64,000 nucleotides of DNA from Pyrrhoderma lamaoense (GCA_002794735.1 NBAZ01000013.1:124001-188000), one strand, 5' to 3'. Shown: positions 1-13,200, counted from the first letter of the stretch. Numbers and translations are program-made. Notes: a model not told the origin generated them from the sequence alone.

Positions 1-1924
1 ACTTAGTTCTCTGTGTACCCATCCTGCCCTATTAGTAACCAACAAATCTATGCTGATTTAGGCACATTCCTCAAGAAACAAGAAGTAAACTTACCTTTCA
101 CAGCACACACAAGAACTAAAAGCATGTCATCCAAATTGCGTAAATTTTCATATGGAATAGCATATTCTCTGAAGACTATCCGATAATGCCAACGATGATA
201 ATGGGCTTTTCTTCGCTTTTCTTCAAATAAATGACCTAAGTCTTGAGTTTTTTATCCTTCTCCTTTACACGATTTTCGGATTCTGTCTTAGAACTACTCT
301 CACCTGTGCGTATTCTATTTCGTACAATTATTTCGTACGTTTTAACAGGACTTTTACCACGGAGAATTGTCGACTCCGTGTGGTCTTCTCGGCTGCCGAC
401 ATCCACCCTTTCAGATGCAATCGGGGTTAGTGTCATGTTCTGAACGATCTTCCGCTCTTTTGGATCATTGATATCGTCCAGGATCATCTCGCGTATGCCA
501 TCCTCGGTTTCACACTTCTCTCCTGGTCAAAAGTCCTTGATGATCACTGGGCACTTCTCGTCTTTGTTCTCAACACAGACTGCTTTGTAAATTCTCGTTG
601 CTAAAGTGTATATGATGCCTGCTTTGTTATCCGATAGTATACTTGTTGTACCTGACTCGTACTTTTTCCCGTTTACCTCGAATTCGAAAACACGCTGCCC
701 TCTTTCATCATATTTTGCATGTATGGTCGGATCACACCCGAGATCGACCCTGTCTGCGAATACAAGAGAAAAAACTAGCTTAATTATTGTCTTCAGAAGA
801 GGGTTATTTATTAACGAAAACTCTTACGGTGCAGAAATCAAACTCTTCGCTGCAATTGTGTGTACTTCGACTATAGAGCCACAGTCTCACTAGTGTTCCT
901 CTAATAGTTGCCCCGAGCGTGAATCGGCGACAAAGGTCAATAGCCATACAATGTTGGAGACTATGGTTCATCTGCTCTAAATTCTATGGGGGAACAATGT
1001 TAACACCGCAGCCAGTCATCGATCTGAGATCTCACTTCATATGTGTCTTTTGTCGATGTAGTAGATTTCTTAAAGTGAAACGTGAAAGCAACGTTACACC
1101 AATACCTATCTTCAAGAAGCTCTGGGTAATAATCGCTCCGGGTATATGTCACCCACACCATTTAGAAATATATGCCCATTCGGCTTAATATTGCTACTCT
1201 TCAATGACCATGTAGCACGATTCCCATCAGTATAGAGATAACAGCTCTTCACTGGATAATTCGATGCTGCATTCGTGATTGCATTGAATATGTTCCCTAA
1301 CGGCTTGTTATAGACTTTTGCTTCATGCATCTTTTTTCGCACAGAACTCGAGGGAAAGTCTTCCACCAGTATTTATTTGTGTGCTTGTTGTATTTCAGTG
1401 CTCCATCTTCAATACACTGCTTCACTATTTGATCGACATCGAACTCCGGCCGTATGGGTGGCAAGACATGACCGAAGAAGTATTCGACTGAGTCGTACCA
1501 GACCTCACCTCCAATATATTCGATAATTGCAGCACGAGTAGACTCCGCAAATCGACATCGAACCTCGGGATTCTCACCTAACCTGGGTTTCAGAGGACTA
1601 TCCCATTCGATTATTTCTGTTTTTCGGTCGGGTGTTGATTCTCGGTCATATTGAGAAGGCTCGCCGATTGTAGGTAGCGATATACCAGAGTCAATAATAT
1701 TGAGATATACTTCATTCTCCTTCTCCTTCCCTTTCTCCTGTATCTTACGCTGGCCATCGAGGAGTGTGTGGATACCCTGAATTCGATCATTAGCCATAAT
1801 ATAGCGATTGAAGAAGAAGAAAATTATGTCACCTCTGATGCGCATCTGTTTGACTCTTCTTTGATAGTTTCCTTGATTTCTTCCGTTTTGGTGCTCTTTG
1901 AGGTTTTGGATCATGTTTCACCAT
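1..1924 (-). pseudogene. K1: decayed type C FunK1 protein kinase, 3' part outside window
   Basis: This type C relative of K4 is cut by the left window edge within exon 5. Exon 5 (to about 47) reads NRAGWVHRELS, so the catalytic Asp of HRD is Glu (codon at 7-9). Exon 4 (about 95-800) has an in-frame TGA at 527-529 where all relatives have the Trp of VIIKDFW. It also changes frame at a six-T run (248-253); one more base would restore the conserved HYHRWHYRIV block. Exon 2 has a one-base loss near 1355 compared with K4, an insertion of about 17 bases near 1120-1140 that partly duplicates its neighbourhood, and another one-base loss near 1751. The ATG at 1922-1924 corresponds to that of K4. With this many independent lesions it is clearly a pseudogene. 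What lies left of base 1 is not visible. Confidence 0.9.
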
Positions 1925-3216
1925 GGTGGTAAAGGTGTGTGGTTTCACAGAGGGTGGTGGCAGGAGAGAAAAAGCAGTCACATAACACAGTGTGCTTACG
2001 GAACATACCTATTGTTCACTTCGTATGACGGTACGCTAGGGCCATTTCAGAAGCTGGATTAGAGAATGGAGGTTCTTGATGAGTAAGCAGTTATAATATC
2101 CAGTCCTCCAGTTTCTTGACTGCACATCCAGATTCTGTAGTAACAAACATTGGAGTTGATTTAATCCAGATTTATATATTTTTACCACTCTTCTTTTCTA
2201 AATAAGAAAGGATGGTCATAAACCTATACTTGACACCGATCAGAGTCGAGTTTCTCTTTATCTTTTTAGACAGTATCGAGTCAAGAGGATCTACTAGAGT
2301 AACATGAAGAGAAACCCCGAAGACTCCCTGTAGTATCCGCATTTAGTCCGCATCCATCCCTACAAGCATGTACCAACAGAAATAATCGTGTTGGCTTATA
2401 AATGTACATTGAAGTAGAAATGATGAGGGGTATTGTATCTAACAAGAGTTCCGTATACATTTTATTAGAGCGCACAAAGCGCAGTCGCCAGAGAAATATG
2501 GACTCGATATGTCTTTAACAGATGCATTAAGTGAGCCGTTGACCATAGGATGGAATGATGATGTCCGCTTTATCATCTGTAGGCTCAAATGAAAGCGAGA
2601 AGTGAGTGATTAGAAATTTTCACTTGTGTGTGTGTCTTCTCCATTGATTTCGGTTAATTGAGTTCAGGACAGCGTCGTAACTTGGGTGTGTAAAATCATA
2701 AACCCATTATTCTCACGCAACTGTGTACATAATATGGGTGTCACAACTTTTCCTTAGCTTGTTGTAGTGGTGGCATCATTTCTTAGATATATATATGATA
2801 CACGATTCTCAAGCTTCCCAGACCAAATCAACGCAATGTCTAAGAGATTGGAAGTTACTAGTCGAAAAGCTGCATTTTAGGCTGTTTGTAACACCAGGAG
2901 AAATTGCTTGAAGACTGTTGATAAGTGTCAAGAACTTTGTACTCGAGTATCGCAGAAAGAACCGAACAGATAGCTATTATGACGACGCCATGACTTTCGT
3001 CATTCAGTGGCCACTTCAACTTCGTATATAACCTACAAGGGCTTATAGTGTATTCATGGTAGACATGAAGACAGACGACGACATTTGAGAATGAAAGACG
3101 GCGAAACAAGCATCGAAGTTAATTGAAATGACATAAAGCAGGAAATTGTACAGAAATTGAGTTATAAGTCGAAACAAAAAAACTGATCATACACAATAAA
3201 AAGTCATAAATTAATA
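1925..3216. repeat. Spacer between K1 and K2, member of a duplicated spacer family
   Basis: There is no convincing gene here; short open frames are not conserved as proteins between copies. The stretch aligns by eye along most of its length with 54698-56545, and its right part (from about 2550) with 43690-44387. Relative to the 54.7 kb copy it lacks several hundred bases after the 'cgtaacttgggtg' string near 2680. It contains the 5' flank of K1 on its left side and the 3' flank of K2 on its right side. Confidence 0.75.
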
Positions 3217-6200
3217 TCACTTTAGTCGCTTTCGTGACTTTTTCGTTGTTATTTTCTTGTTTGAACGGGCCGTCCGACTGTTATCAGTGCCGGTATTCGT
3301 TTCCACTATTTTGGCAATTTTCTTTGCCATAGATCTAGTTAGTATTCGATTAGTTAGATCACTCTTCACTACCACTTCTTCTTTTGATTTAACACGACCT
3401 CGAGGACGCGCCTTATGAGTCGGTTTATTCTGTACACATTTCAATCCCGACCTTAGCTTCATTCCCCCTGCCTCCTCACTCGACCTCATATCATTAATTT
3501 GATCCAAGGCTGAAGGAGCTGGACTAGGACCTAGTTCGTCGGGCTCTTCTGTCATCCTGATAGTAGTACGTCATTACAGGAACAATGATGTTAAGAATCG
3601 TCTTACTGAGATACGTACTGTCGCTGCTCTACCGACTGCTCATCGTCATCATCTCTACTATCCTGGCTTGGATGGGCCTCGTTACTAATATAATGCGTGT
3701 CCTCTCGAGTAATCTTGACCTTGATGCCACGTCGCGGAACTCTGCTTAGGGAATCTAAAATCTCGATATGTAGGGAGCCATTGTTGGTCAGCAGGATAGG
3801 CCCCTTGATATCTTTCTCTTCTTCAGTATACCATGAAAGCAGCGAATCTCTAACCGACGCGATTAGAGCTTTGAAGTCCATAAAGAGGTCGGAAGAATGC
3901 TGAAGGAGACTTATGATGTCTGTACTATTGTAGAGGAAGGGTAATCGATAATCAAAGTCCACAGATCCGGGGAACAATAAACTAGCGCAGTGAGCTTGAG
4001 ATTTTCTCTTTCTTCTACTGACCGCAGAGGTTGAACTAGCACTTGAGTCTTCATAAAAGCTGAAAAACGTCCAGACCATTATCCACCAAATCGATTCAAG
4101 ATCATGAAGATAGTTGAACCAAAATTTTATATGAGTTGCCGAACTCAACTCATCTACCTTGGCATACACAGCCTTGAATAAGCTGCTGTAATCTCTAGTG
4201 CTGAAATCGATTTTAAGGCTTTCAGTTGGAGGCTCAGACTCGTAACTCTGTAACATAACTTCGACAGCCATAAAATCTGGAGTTCCCTATCAAACAGATA
4301 TTAACGTCTTTCTATTTTAATTTCAATGAAAACTTACTATCCTACCATCAGGCCCAACTCCTGTTCCGACCCTCTTTGCAAACTCAAGATCCCCAACAAG
4401 CCCTCGCTTCTCCCCACTATCGGGATCAGTATATAGATATAAATTACCAGGACTAAGGTCTCGATGCACCCATCCTGCCTTGTGGATAACCGATAAAACT
4501 GTGACAATTCAGGTACGCTCGATACTTGGGCAAGACCACACTCACCTTTCACGGCACATTCCAGAACTAGGAGCATGTCATCCAAATTATCTAGCTTGTC
4601 ATATGAGATTGCATATTCTTTATACACAATACGATAATGCCAACGATGGTGATGAGCTGTCCTTCGATTGTCCTCTAGTTGTCGACCCGCATCTTGACCA
4701 ATACCACCCTTCTTCTGTTTTCTGATTCCGAAGTCCGCTGCCCTAAATCCGGCCCCACCAACAAACATTCTGTTTTGTGCTTTGATTATGTGCCTTTTGA
4801 GGGGACTTTTACCGCGAAGAATAGTCTTCTCTGTGTGATCTTCTTCGCCTCTGACTTTCACCCTTCCAGATGCAACTGGAGTTAATGTCATACTTAGGAC
4901 GATATCTCGCTCTTCTGCATCACTGATATCATCCAGGATCATACTGCGTATCACATCCTCAGCCTGATCCTCTTCTTCTAGCCAGAAATCTTTAATGACT
5001 ACTGGATATTTCTTGTCTTTATCATCAATTCGGAACGCCTTAAATATTCGATTTGCAGAAGTATGGACTCCTCTTGCTCTGTGATCTGAGAGGGTGTTAT
5101 TCGAGCTTGTCCGGTAATGTTTTCCAGATACCTCAAATTCAAGAAGACGTTGCCCGCCATCATACTTTGCATTCACAGTTGGATCCCATCCGAGATCGCA
5201 CTTGTCTGCGGATATAAGAGAGAGGACTATCTTGATCATTATTTCCGGTTCCTGTGGTGACAATAGTCAGAGAATTGAAGTGCTCAGAAAAATAAGCCTT
5301 ACAGAGTAGAAATCAAACTCTTCGCTGCATATGACTGTACTACGAGTGTACAACCACAGTCTCATCTGTGTTTCTTCAATAGTAGCACCGAGGGTGAATC
5401 GGCGGCATGGGTCAATGACCATTGGATGGTGAAGACTCTGAAGTATGTGTTCTATATTCTGTGGTATTGTATTTGTTAGAACAGATTCCGCAATGGGCTA
5501 CGCTCGATGCCTTACCTCAGATTTGTCCTTCTTCGCTTTGTTGTGAATACTGAAAGCAGTATTATACCATAGTTCTTCATCGCGTCCATCTAGACACGTA
5601 TCGTCTGCATTATTCAGGAATATATGAGCATCAGCTCTGACATCACCATCTACTGTCGGCCACATGTCACGGTTCTCATCACAATCGAGGAAGCACGTTG
5701 GGTTTGGTTTTGGAGATTCTGAGTCCAGTACTGCTTCGGTAATCACATCAAATATTCTCTTGAGTAGTTTGACATGGTCCTCTTTTTCTTGGGGTTCACT
5801 ATTTTTAGTTCTCAGAAGAGAGAGAGTCCATGAGTACTTCTTTGTGCGACCATTTCTCTTCAGTGTCTTGTTCTTGATACACTTTTTCAGTATACCTCCA
5901 ATGTCAAGCTCTGATCGTGAGGGAGGTAGTACATGCCTGAGAAAGTATTCTACTGACTCCATCCATACGACACCACCGATGCACTCAGTAATGTTTTCAC
6001 GAAGGGCCTCAACATACAAGTACTCGACCCGAGGACTTCGATCTGACGCATCACTTTTTGATGTAATGGTCTCTACCTCTTCCGATCTTTTGTTTGAGAC
6101 CATGGCCCCATCAGAGTGAGCGTGTACGTCGTCTACCTTTCCCTTTCCTCGCCTCTTGGATTCCTTGATATCGATGGATTTACTGTATTCGATGGTTAGC

Positions 6201-6338
6201 TTCATCTGGGACGAAGAGTGCTTTACATTACCCTTCGAGTATATGTGCACCCAATTTCCTCCTCTTATTAGGGTATCTGTGACTGCCGGAATATGTTGAT
6301 CCTCCTTCAGCATTTTTACTGTTTTTATTCATTGCCAT
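3217..6338 (-). CDS. K2: type A FunK1 protein kinase, apparently intact, about 938 aa
   Basis: Predicted exons: 6232-6338, 5516-6182, 5303-5458, 4546-5251, 4338-4498, 3607-4286, 3217-3556. Phases fit at every junction. The start chosen is the ATG at 6338, giving MAMNKNSK; an in-frame ATG lies two codons further on. Exon 1 has a basic NKRRK patch and exon 2 a KRRGKGK patch, possible nuclear localisation signals. Exon 2 carries EYFLRHVLPP, the FunK1 N-terminal motif. Exon 4 carries VVIKDFW (ATP-binding Lys), exon 5 HRDLSPGN (catalytic Asp and Asn) and VGDLEFAK (metal-binding Asp in the DFG position), exon 6 TPDFMAVE and YLHDLESIWW. The tail has MKLRSG and RILTRSMAKK. FunK1 members are predicted Ser/Thr-type kinases of fungi; the substrate is unknown. 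It opens an A-B-C unit with K3 and K4. Confidence 0.85.
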
Positions 6339-6726
6339 ATGGAAGGAGGAAGAGTTGAGTGGGCACGGTCACGACGCGACACGCAACTCAATCTTGAATG
6401 CATACTCTTCAACCGATGCGCAAACAGACTTTGTGTGTTTCCTTCGTCAATCTGATTCATAGGACTTCTATAATTCAATTTGGTCTAGTTCTCCCAGATG
6501 CCTATTGCTCACAGTCGTACTTCAAGTAGCATATGTGAAAGCGTATTATGTTTTTGGGTGCAGATATTCTGCTGAAGCGTGCAGACAGAATTAAATGTAC
6601 ATGAACAGTCAGCTGTATAAGATACAGAACATTGGTGAAAGTATGAATATAACGAATAAAGTATAGGGACGCGATGTGTGAGTGTGTAAAACAAAAATAA
6701 AGATATGTATACAAGTTAATATAATG
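6339..6726. other. Spacer between K2 start and K3 end
   Basis: About 390 bases with no coding potential that I trust. It holds the K2 promoter and the 3' flank of K3, since both genes run leftwards. Nearly the same spacer recurs at 29440-29837 and 47508-47905 between the A and B members of the other two units. Confidence 0.7.
6367..6384 (-). promoter_or_regulatory. ACGCGA/GTCAC promoter element of K2
   Basis: GGTCACGACGCGACACGC lies 29-46 bases before the K2 ATG. It is identical before K12 (47536-47553) and before the K8 fragment (29468-29485). The ACGCG core resembles the MCB box recognised by MBF-type factors in other fungi; that link is inference. Confidence 0.55.
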
Positions 6727-9700
6727 TCACTTTCGTGGCTTTGAAGATTTTGTTTTGGCGTTCAAACCGCCAGTCCGTGTTGTGGCTGCCATGAGTGATA
6801 ACTTCTTCGCTATAGATCTTGTCATTCGCTGATTCTCATTGACCACCAGTACCTTTTCTTCCACAGTCCTCTTTGACCGTCCCACAGCCTTTCGGCCTAC
6901 AACGTGAGCCCTCCTGTTATTCATGTTATTCTGTTTACATTTCAAATCAGACCTCAGTATCATTCCCCTCGTCTTCTCTCTCGGCTCCTCATTTACATCT
7001 TGCTTCACAGTAGAAATTTCTGCACTGCTTGATTCTGCACCGCCTGCCTCTTGTACGGGTCTAACGAGTACATGTTAGTAAAGCGATAATTGATTTACTC
7101 TTCGTCAAGAGATACTCACTTTTTACTCATGGACGGCTCTTGCCCATCATATTTGGTATCAATGGTGTCCCGCGTTGAGCGACTTTCATTGTTCTCATCC
7201 TCCAACGCCTTCCTAACCTTTCGAACTTGGATACCAAGTCGCGGTACTCTCTTGAAAATTTGCAAAATAATAGAGTGCACAGGATTTTCATCTGTTGGTA
7301 AAATATGCTCGATTCCTTTCTCTTCTGCTTTCTCATAAGAAAAGATTAACAGATTCCTGATCACTATGATGAAGGCCTTTAATCCTTTTAGTTGATCGGA
7401 GACACTGTGGATAATCCGTTCAAACTGTTCACTGTCAAAGAGAAAGGACATCCGGTCTCTATAGTCCATATATCCAGAGAATAGCAGGTTATTAACGTAG
7501 GACTGAGACTTTCGTATCATTTTAGCCTTTTCGGATATAAGAGTAGCCATAGGTGCACTTTCGAAGTTGAAAAGAGTCCAAATTGCGATCCACAAAATCG
7601 ATTCAATATCATGAAGATAGTTGGCCCATATTCCCCGTTCGTCTTTTCTTGTGCATTTAATTCCCTTATTATCTTCAAAAGCGAGAGCGCTTTGAAAGAC
7701 CTTGTCGTAATCTTCAGAAGTATAGTTGGTAAGGGTAAGTCGACCTTTTGGCGGTTTCCTTGGTTTAAATCTATACTCTTGCATCATAATTTCAACAGCC
7801 ATGAAGTTCGGTGTACCCTATTAGTAACGGTTGAGACACTACACTTTTTTCCTGCGATACATGAATGAACCTTACCGTTCGTCCATCACGCTTGCCTGTA
7901 CCTCCCACTCTCTTCGCAAACTCCAAATCCCCAACAAGCCCTCGCTTCTCTCCAGTAGATGGATCAGTATATAGATATAAATTTCCAGGACTGAGATCTC
8001 GGTGCACCCATCCTGCCTTGTGGATCACCGATAAAACTACAAATTATAAAAATTACATTCGACAGCCAAGCAAAAGAAAATTGGCCTCACCTTCTATTGC
8101 ACAAACCAGAACTAGATACATGTCATCCAGATTCTGCAATTTGTCATATGGAACAGCATATTCCTTGTATACTATTCGATAGTGCCAGCGATAGTAATAA
8201 GCTTTCCTTCGTTTCTCTTTCAGAATCCGTTCTTCTTCCTCATCCCTAGAGCTTTTCCTCTTTTCACATCCTTCTGATTCCCATATCAAGGAGTTATTAT
8301 CATTGTTCACCCTCCGATATGGGAGAGTTACCCTGTATCTTTTCCGGGGTCCCTCTCCGCGGAGAATAGTCCTTTCCGTATGATCCTCCCCGTCACCTAC
8401 TTTCACCCTCCCACCTGAAATAGGTGTCAACGTCATTCTCCGAACTATCTCTTTCTCAGATGAGCTGCTTATATCATCCAGTATCATCTGACGCATCACA
8501 TCTTCTGTATTACATTCCTCTCCAGGCCAGAAATCCTTGATGATCACAGGTTCCTTCCCTTCTCCTTCATCTGCCTGATACGCTTTATATATTCTTGTTG
8601 CTGATGTGTAGATTCCTTCCACTTTACTTTCTGATAGAATATCTGTAGATCCTGTTCTAAATCGTTTCCCAGATACTTCGTATTCGAAAATCCGCTGATG
8701 ACCATCATACTTCGCATCCACTGTCGGATCCCATCCGAGATCGATCTTATCTGAGAACATAAGAGAAAGAACTATCCTGATCACTGTATCTGCGTCCTAT
8801 ATTGTATCCCGTCAGAGTGTGAAGAGGTATGAGTGGAAGACCATACAGAGTAGAAATCAAACTCTTCGCTGCATATAATTGTACTGCGACTGTATAGCCA
8901 TAATCTCATCCGTGTGTTGTCAATACTAGCACCGAGGGTGAATCGACGACATGGGTCAATGACCATCGGGTGATGAAGACACTGTAGCATCTGTTCTATA
9001 TACTGTAAAGAATGATGTCAGTATGGAAATCAAGGCATGTGGTAGATCCGAGTAATTACTTCAGAATCATCGCTTTCTGATTTTCTTATAAGGATACTGA
9101 AAGCAGAATTATACCAATGTCTTCCCTCATACTCTTCTGGATATGTGTCGTCAGTGCTACTCAAGAACAGAGTAGCATCAGCCGAGATGTTGCTGTCTGC
9201 TGTCGGCCACAAGGAGTGCTGTCCCTGCGAATATAGGTAGCACGTTGGACTCGGTTTTGGCGATTTGACTTGTTCCGAGGCAGTCTCTATGATAGTATCG
9301 AATATATTCTTGAGGAAGTTGTTGCAGCTTTTCGTCGAAGTCCTCCTGCCATTCTTTTTCGGAGCGAACGTCCATGAGTATTTCTTCGTACGGCGATTCG
9401 TTCTGAGTGTCTTGATCGTGATGCATTGTTTCAAGATTCGGTCAGCATCGAGGTCTAACCGTATGGGAGGTAGTATTCGACTGAAGAAATAGTCAAGCGA
9501 TTCAAGCCAGACTTTACCACCGAGAACCTTGATCATTGCCTCAGGACGAGGTCTGAAATATACACGTCGAATCCCAGAGCTTCCATCTGTTGTAACCACC
9601 GCCGGATTATCACTCTTTGCAGTTTGTGCCTCCTGATTCGAGTCTACAGATTCAGTAGGGTCAAGGCACACAGCCTTTCCCTTCCCTTTCCCGTGTATCT

Positions 9701-9886
9701 TGGATGAGGAGCTAATAGTACCGATGGATTCACTTGACTCAATAATCAGGTTACACACGAAAGAATGAATTATTGAGATTACCGAGTACTTTCGTTTGGC
9801 TCAAGAGTCTCCTTCCTGCATCTTCTGGCGTTGAGTCGTGATGGCCCTTCTTCAACGTCATTGTTGTTGTTGTTGCTCATTGCCAT
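6727..9886 (-). CDS. K3: type B FunK1 protein kinase, apparently intact, about 943 aa
   Basis: Predicted exons: 9783-9886, 9060-9732, 8847-9002, 8091-8796, 7876-8036, 7120-7817, 6727-7060; all phases agree and the sum is 944 codons with the stop. The start is the ATG at 9886 (MAMS followed by five Asn). Rough layout: basic leader 1-35; N-terminal FunK1 region to about 259 with DYFFSRILPP; conserved MVIDPCRRFTLGA block 260-311; N-lobe 312-546 with VIIKDFW, Lys near 398; HRDLSPGN near 560 and VGDLEFAK soon after; C-lobe 600-833 with FMAVE and YLHDIESILW; basic tail with MILRSD and RMTRSIAKK. Exons 1-5 are almost the same as in K9 and K13, but about 50 residues before YLHD differ strongly. Substrate unknown. 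Confidence 0.87.
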
Positions 9887-9920
9887 AGTGGAAATTACAA
9901 GAGATTATGTTTTATTTAAA

Positions 9921-9974
9921 GACGCGTGGATGGACGTGGTCACGGTTCAACGCGATGTGTCACAAATGTGACGC
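9921..9974 (-). promoter_or_regulatory. Composite ACGCG/GTCAC element upstream of K3
   Basis: An ACGCGT (9922-9927), a GGTCAC (9938-9943) and AACGCGATGTGTCAC (9949-9963) are stacked here. The last sits 63-77 bases before the ATG, the same distance as in K9 and K13. A TGTGACGC inverted half follows at 9967-9974. Confidence 0.6.
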
Positions 9975-10299
9975 TAAGTCAAATCCGTTTCAAATACAAG
10001 ATCAGTGTTCTACAAGAGAACGAAATCTACCGTAAGAACAACTTCAGCATAAGATCACTCATTGAAACACTGACTTTACTATATAGTGATAATCAAGATT
10101 CTTGAAGAATTCATATACAGACAGAAATATAACCTGATTCAATACATTGACGGCATACAAATGATGGAATTAAAGAGACAGATAGCGATAAAAACATAAA
10201 ATACAGAGACAGATCAGTATACATTAATGTTGTACATTGATAGAGTAGTATTGCCATTTCAGCTCCTTGGATAAGTAGTACACCCTTCAACAGCGTTAC
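9975..10299. other. Spacer between K3 and K4
   Basis: About 325 bases, A+T-rich, without a credible gene. It resembles 33095-33434, the spacer between K9 and K10, except that runs of bases differ. It should contain the K4 polyadenylation region. Confidence 0.6.
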
Positions 10300-13200
10300 T
10301 CAGGTATTGCTAGCACTTGCTAACGCCATAGAAGTTATTATTCGTGTAATTGATCTTGTCATTCGCCAATTCTGGCTTGATGATAGCATCGTTATACTAT
10401 ATTGATATATCAGTATATTATACCCCATGTCGCAAATGCTTCCTCATAATAAAACTTGCCTTTGCCTTCGCTTCGGCTGTTCTTCATCGTCTCTACCATC
10501 ATAGGTAGTCCGCTTTGGAGAAGTTTTCTGGCCACTATTTTCTGGCCTTTCCCGTATATCGCGGACTTGGATGTCAGAGCGTGGAACTCTTTTGATAAAC
10601 TCCACGATATGAGAATGTAAGAAGTTTTCTTCTGCTGGTAATGTAGGTATAGCTAGTTCCAACTCGACTTTCTCATAGGATTCAGCCAGTAAATCTCTAA
10701 ACACCACGACGAAAGCTTTCAATCCCTTGATTTGGTTGGAGATGGGCGAGATAATGTCTTCAAAAGCGTCAGTGTCAAAGAGAAATTTCTTACGAGTCTC
10801 ATATTGCATAATTCCGGGAAAAAGTTGAGCACTAATAAGGCGTTGATATACTCTTTCTTTTTTCACTTCCTCAGATGTAGAATCAGCGTGAGAAGCGTTT
10901 TCAAAGTTGAAAAGAGTCCAAACGGCAATCCAAAAGATCGATTCGATATCGTGGAGGTAATTAGCCCATACATCCTGCGTCTTAGAGATCGCGTGTACAG
11001 TACGACCCTTGTCTTCAAAAGCAAGTGCTTTATTATAAACATTGTCATATTCGATAGCGCAGTGTGCTGATGGGGTACGTAGACATAGGCTCGGCTTCTT
11101 AGATATAAAATTATAACTCTTCATCAATATTTCAGTAGCCATGAAGTTTGATGTACCCTATTCAGAGGCTGTTAAAAATAAATAAGAGATAATACAAAAG
11201 ATAAAATCGTACAGTCCGGATCCCACACCGGCCTCTAGTACCAGCTTTTTTCGCGAATTCTAGATCGCCGACAAGGCCCCGCTTTTCTCCGCTAATAGGA
11301 TCAATGTATAGGTACAAATTGTTAGGACTAAGATCTCGGTGTACCCATCCGGCTCTGTGGATTACTAGCAAGACTGAAACAACATTAGATAACTGGAATT
11401 GATAAAGAATTATGAACTCACCTTCAACCGCACACAACAGAACATGGAACATGTCATCTAGGCATCGTAACTTGTGATATGGAATCGCATGCTCTTTATA
11501 AGCTATCCGACAATGCCATCGGTGAATGTGTGATTCATTCCGATTTCCCTCTATTTTTCGAACTACTTCTCGATCCTGTCCATCTACCACCTCCCCATAC
11601 CCGGCAAATTCTTCGTTTGTAGTTTTAGTCTTGCTCCCACACTTTTTGTTTGGTAATACTATTTTATATCTCATCGTGGGTCCTTTACCGCGAAGAATAG
11701 TCTGCTTGGTGTGATCATCACAATCACCGACCTTCACTCTCCCAGAAGCAATCGGGGTCAATGTATAGTTCCGAACTATCTCTTTCTCTGATTCATCACT
11801 TAATTCATCTACAATCCGTTGTCGTATAACATCTTCAGTATCATACATTTCTCCTGGCCAGTAGTCCTTAATGATCACCGGCTCCTTCTCATCTTCATCC
11901 TCAATTCGGAATGCCTTGTAGACCCTGGTTGCAGAAGTATATATACCATTTGCTTTGGTATCTGACAGAACCTGTGATGAATCTGTCTTGAATTGTTTCC
12001 CATCTATCTCAAGTACGATACTTTGACGACCATTATCGCATTTCTTATTCTTTGTCGAGCAGCATTTGAGATCTCTTCTACCCACATACTTTGCTTCTAT
12101 TGTCGGGTCCCATCCAAGCTCATCTGTACTGGCGTATAAAAGAGAAAGAACCAATGCAATCATCGTTCTCGGTTCCTGAATCACATCTTGTCAGAGATTC
12201 GATTTCTAAGGAATCAGATTACATACAGAACAAAAATCAAATTCTTCGCTGCATATGATCGTACTTCGACTATAGAACCACAGTCTCACTAGTGTTCCTT
12301 GAATAGTTGCCCCGAGCGTGAATCGGCGACAAAGGTCAATAGCCATACAATGCTGGAGACTATGGATCATCTGCTCTGTATTCTATACGAATGATAATGA
12401 TAATGTTAGTAATCAGGTAATCAGGTGTTTCAATATCTTACTTCATATCTGTCGTCCGGAGAGCTTTCTGATTTCTTGAAGTGGAAACTGAACGCGACAT
12501 TGTACCAGTGCTTTCCCTTAAGAATCTTTGGATAGCTATCGTCCTTGCTATCTTTGAATATATGTCCATCTGGTCTGATGTCACTACCCTTCATTGACCA
12601 TGTAGCACGATTCCCATCAGTATGAAGCCTGCCTGTCGGTTTCATATTTCGAGACCTCTCAATCTTCGATGCTGCATTCGTGATTGCATCGAATATGTTC
12701 CCTAACGGCTTGTTGTAGACTTTTGTTTCATGCATCTTCTTTCGCACAGAACTCGAGGGAAAGTCCTTCCACCAGTATTTCTTTGAGCGCTTGTTGTATT
12801 TCAGTGCTCCATCCTCAATACACTGCTTCATTATTTGATTGACATCGAACTCCGGCCGTATGGGTGGCAAGACATGACCGAAGAAGTATTCGACTGAATC
12901 GTACCAGACCTCACCTCCAATATATTCGATAATTGCAGCACGAGTAGACTCCGCAAATCGACATCGAACCTCGGGATTCTCACCTAGCCTGGGTTTCAGA
13001 GGACTATCCCATTCGATTATTTCTGTTTTTCGGTCGGGTGTTGATTCTCGGTCATATTGAGAAGGCTCGCCGATTGTAGGTAGCGATATACCAGAATCAA
13101 TAATATTGAGATATACTTCATTCTCCTTCTCCTTCCCTTTCTCCTGTATCTTACGCTTGGCCATCGAGGAGTGTGTGGATACCCTGAATTCGCTCATCAG

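Noticed and set aside
2858..3109. Recurring minus-strand frame MFRRLSFSNVVVCLHVYH in three spacers
   Set aside because: The copies diverge into different frames and ends after a shared start, as expected of non-coding duplicated DNA.
5664..6119. 151-codon plus-strand open frame opposite exon 2 of K2
   Set aside because: It is antisense to a conserved kinase exon; its similar copy at 46833-47192 follows only from duplication of K2/K12. No intron signals or motifs of its own.
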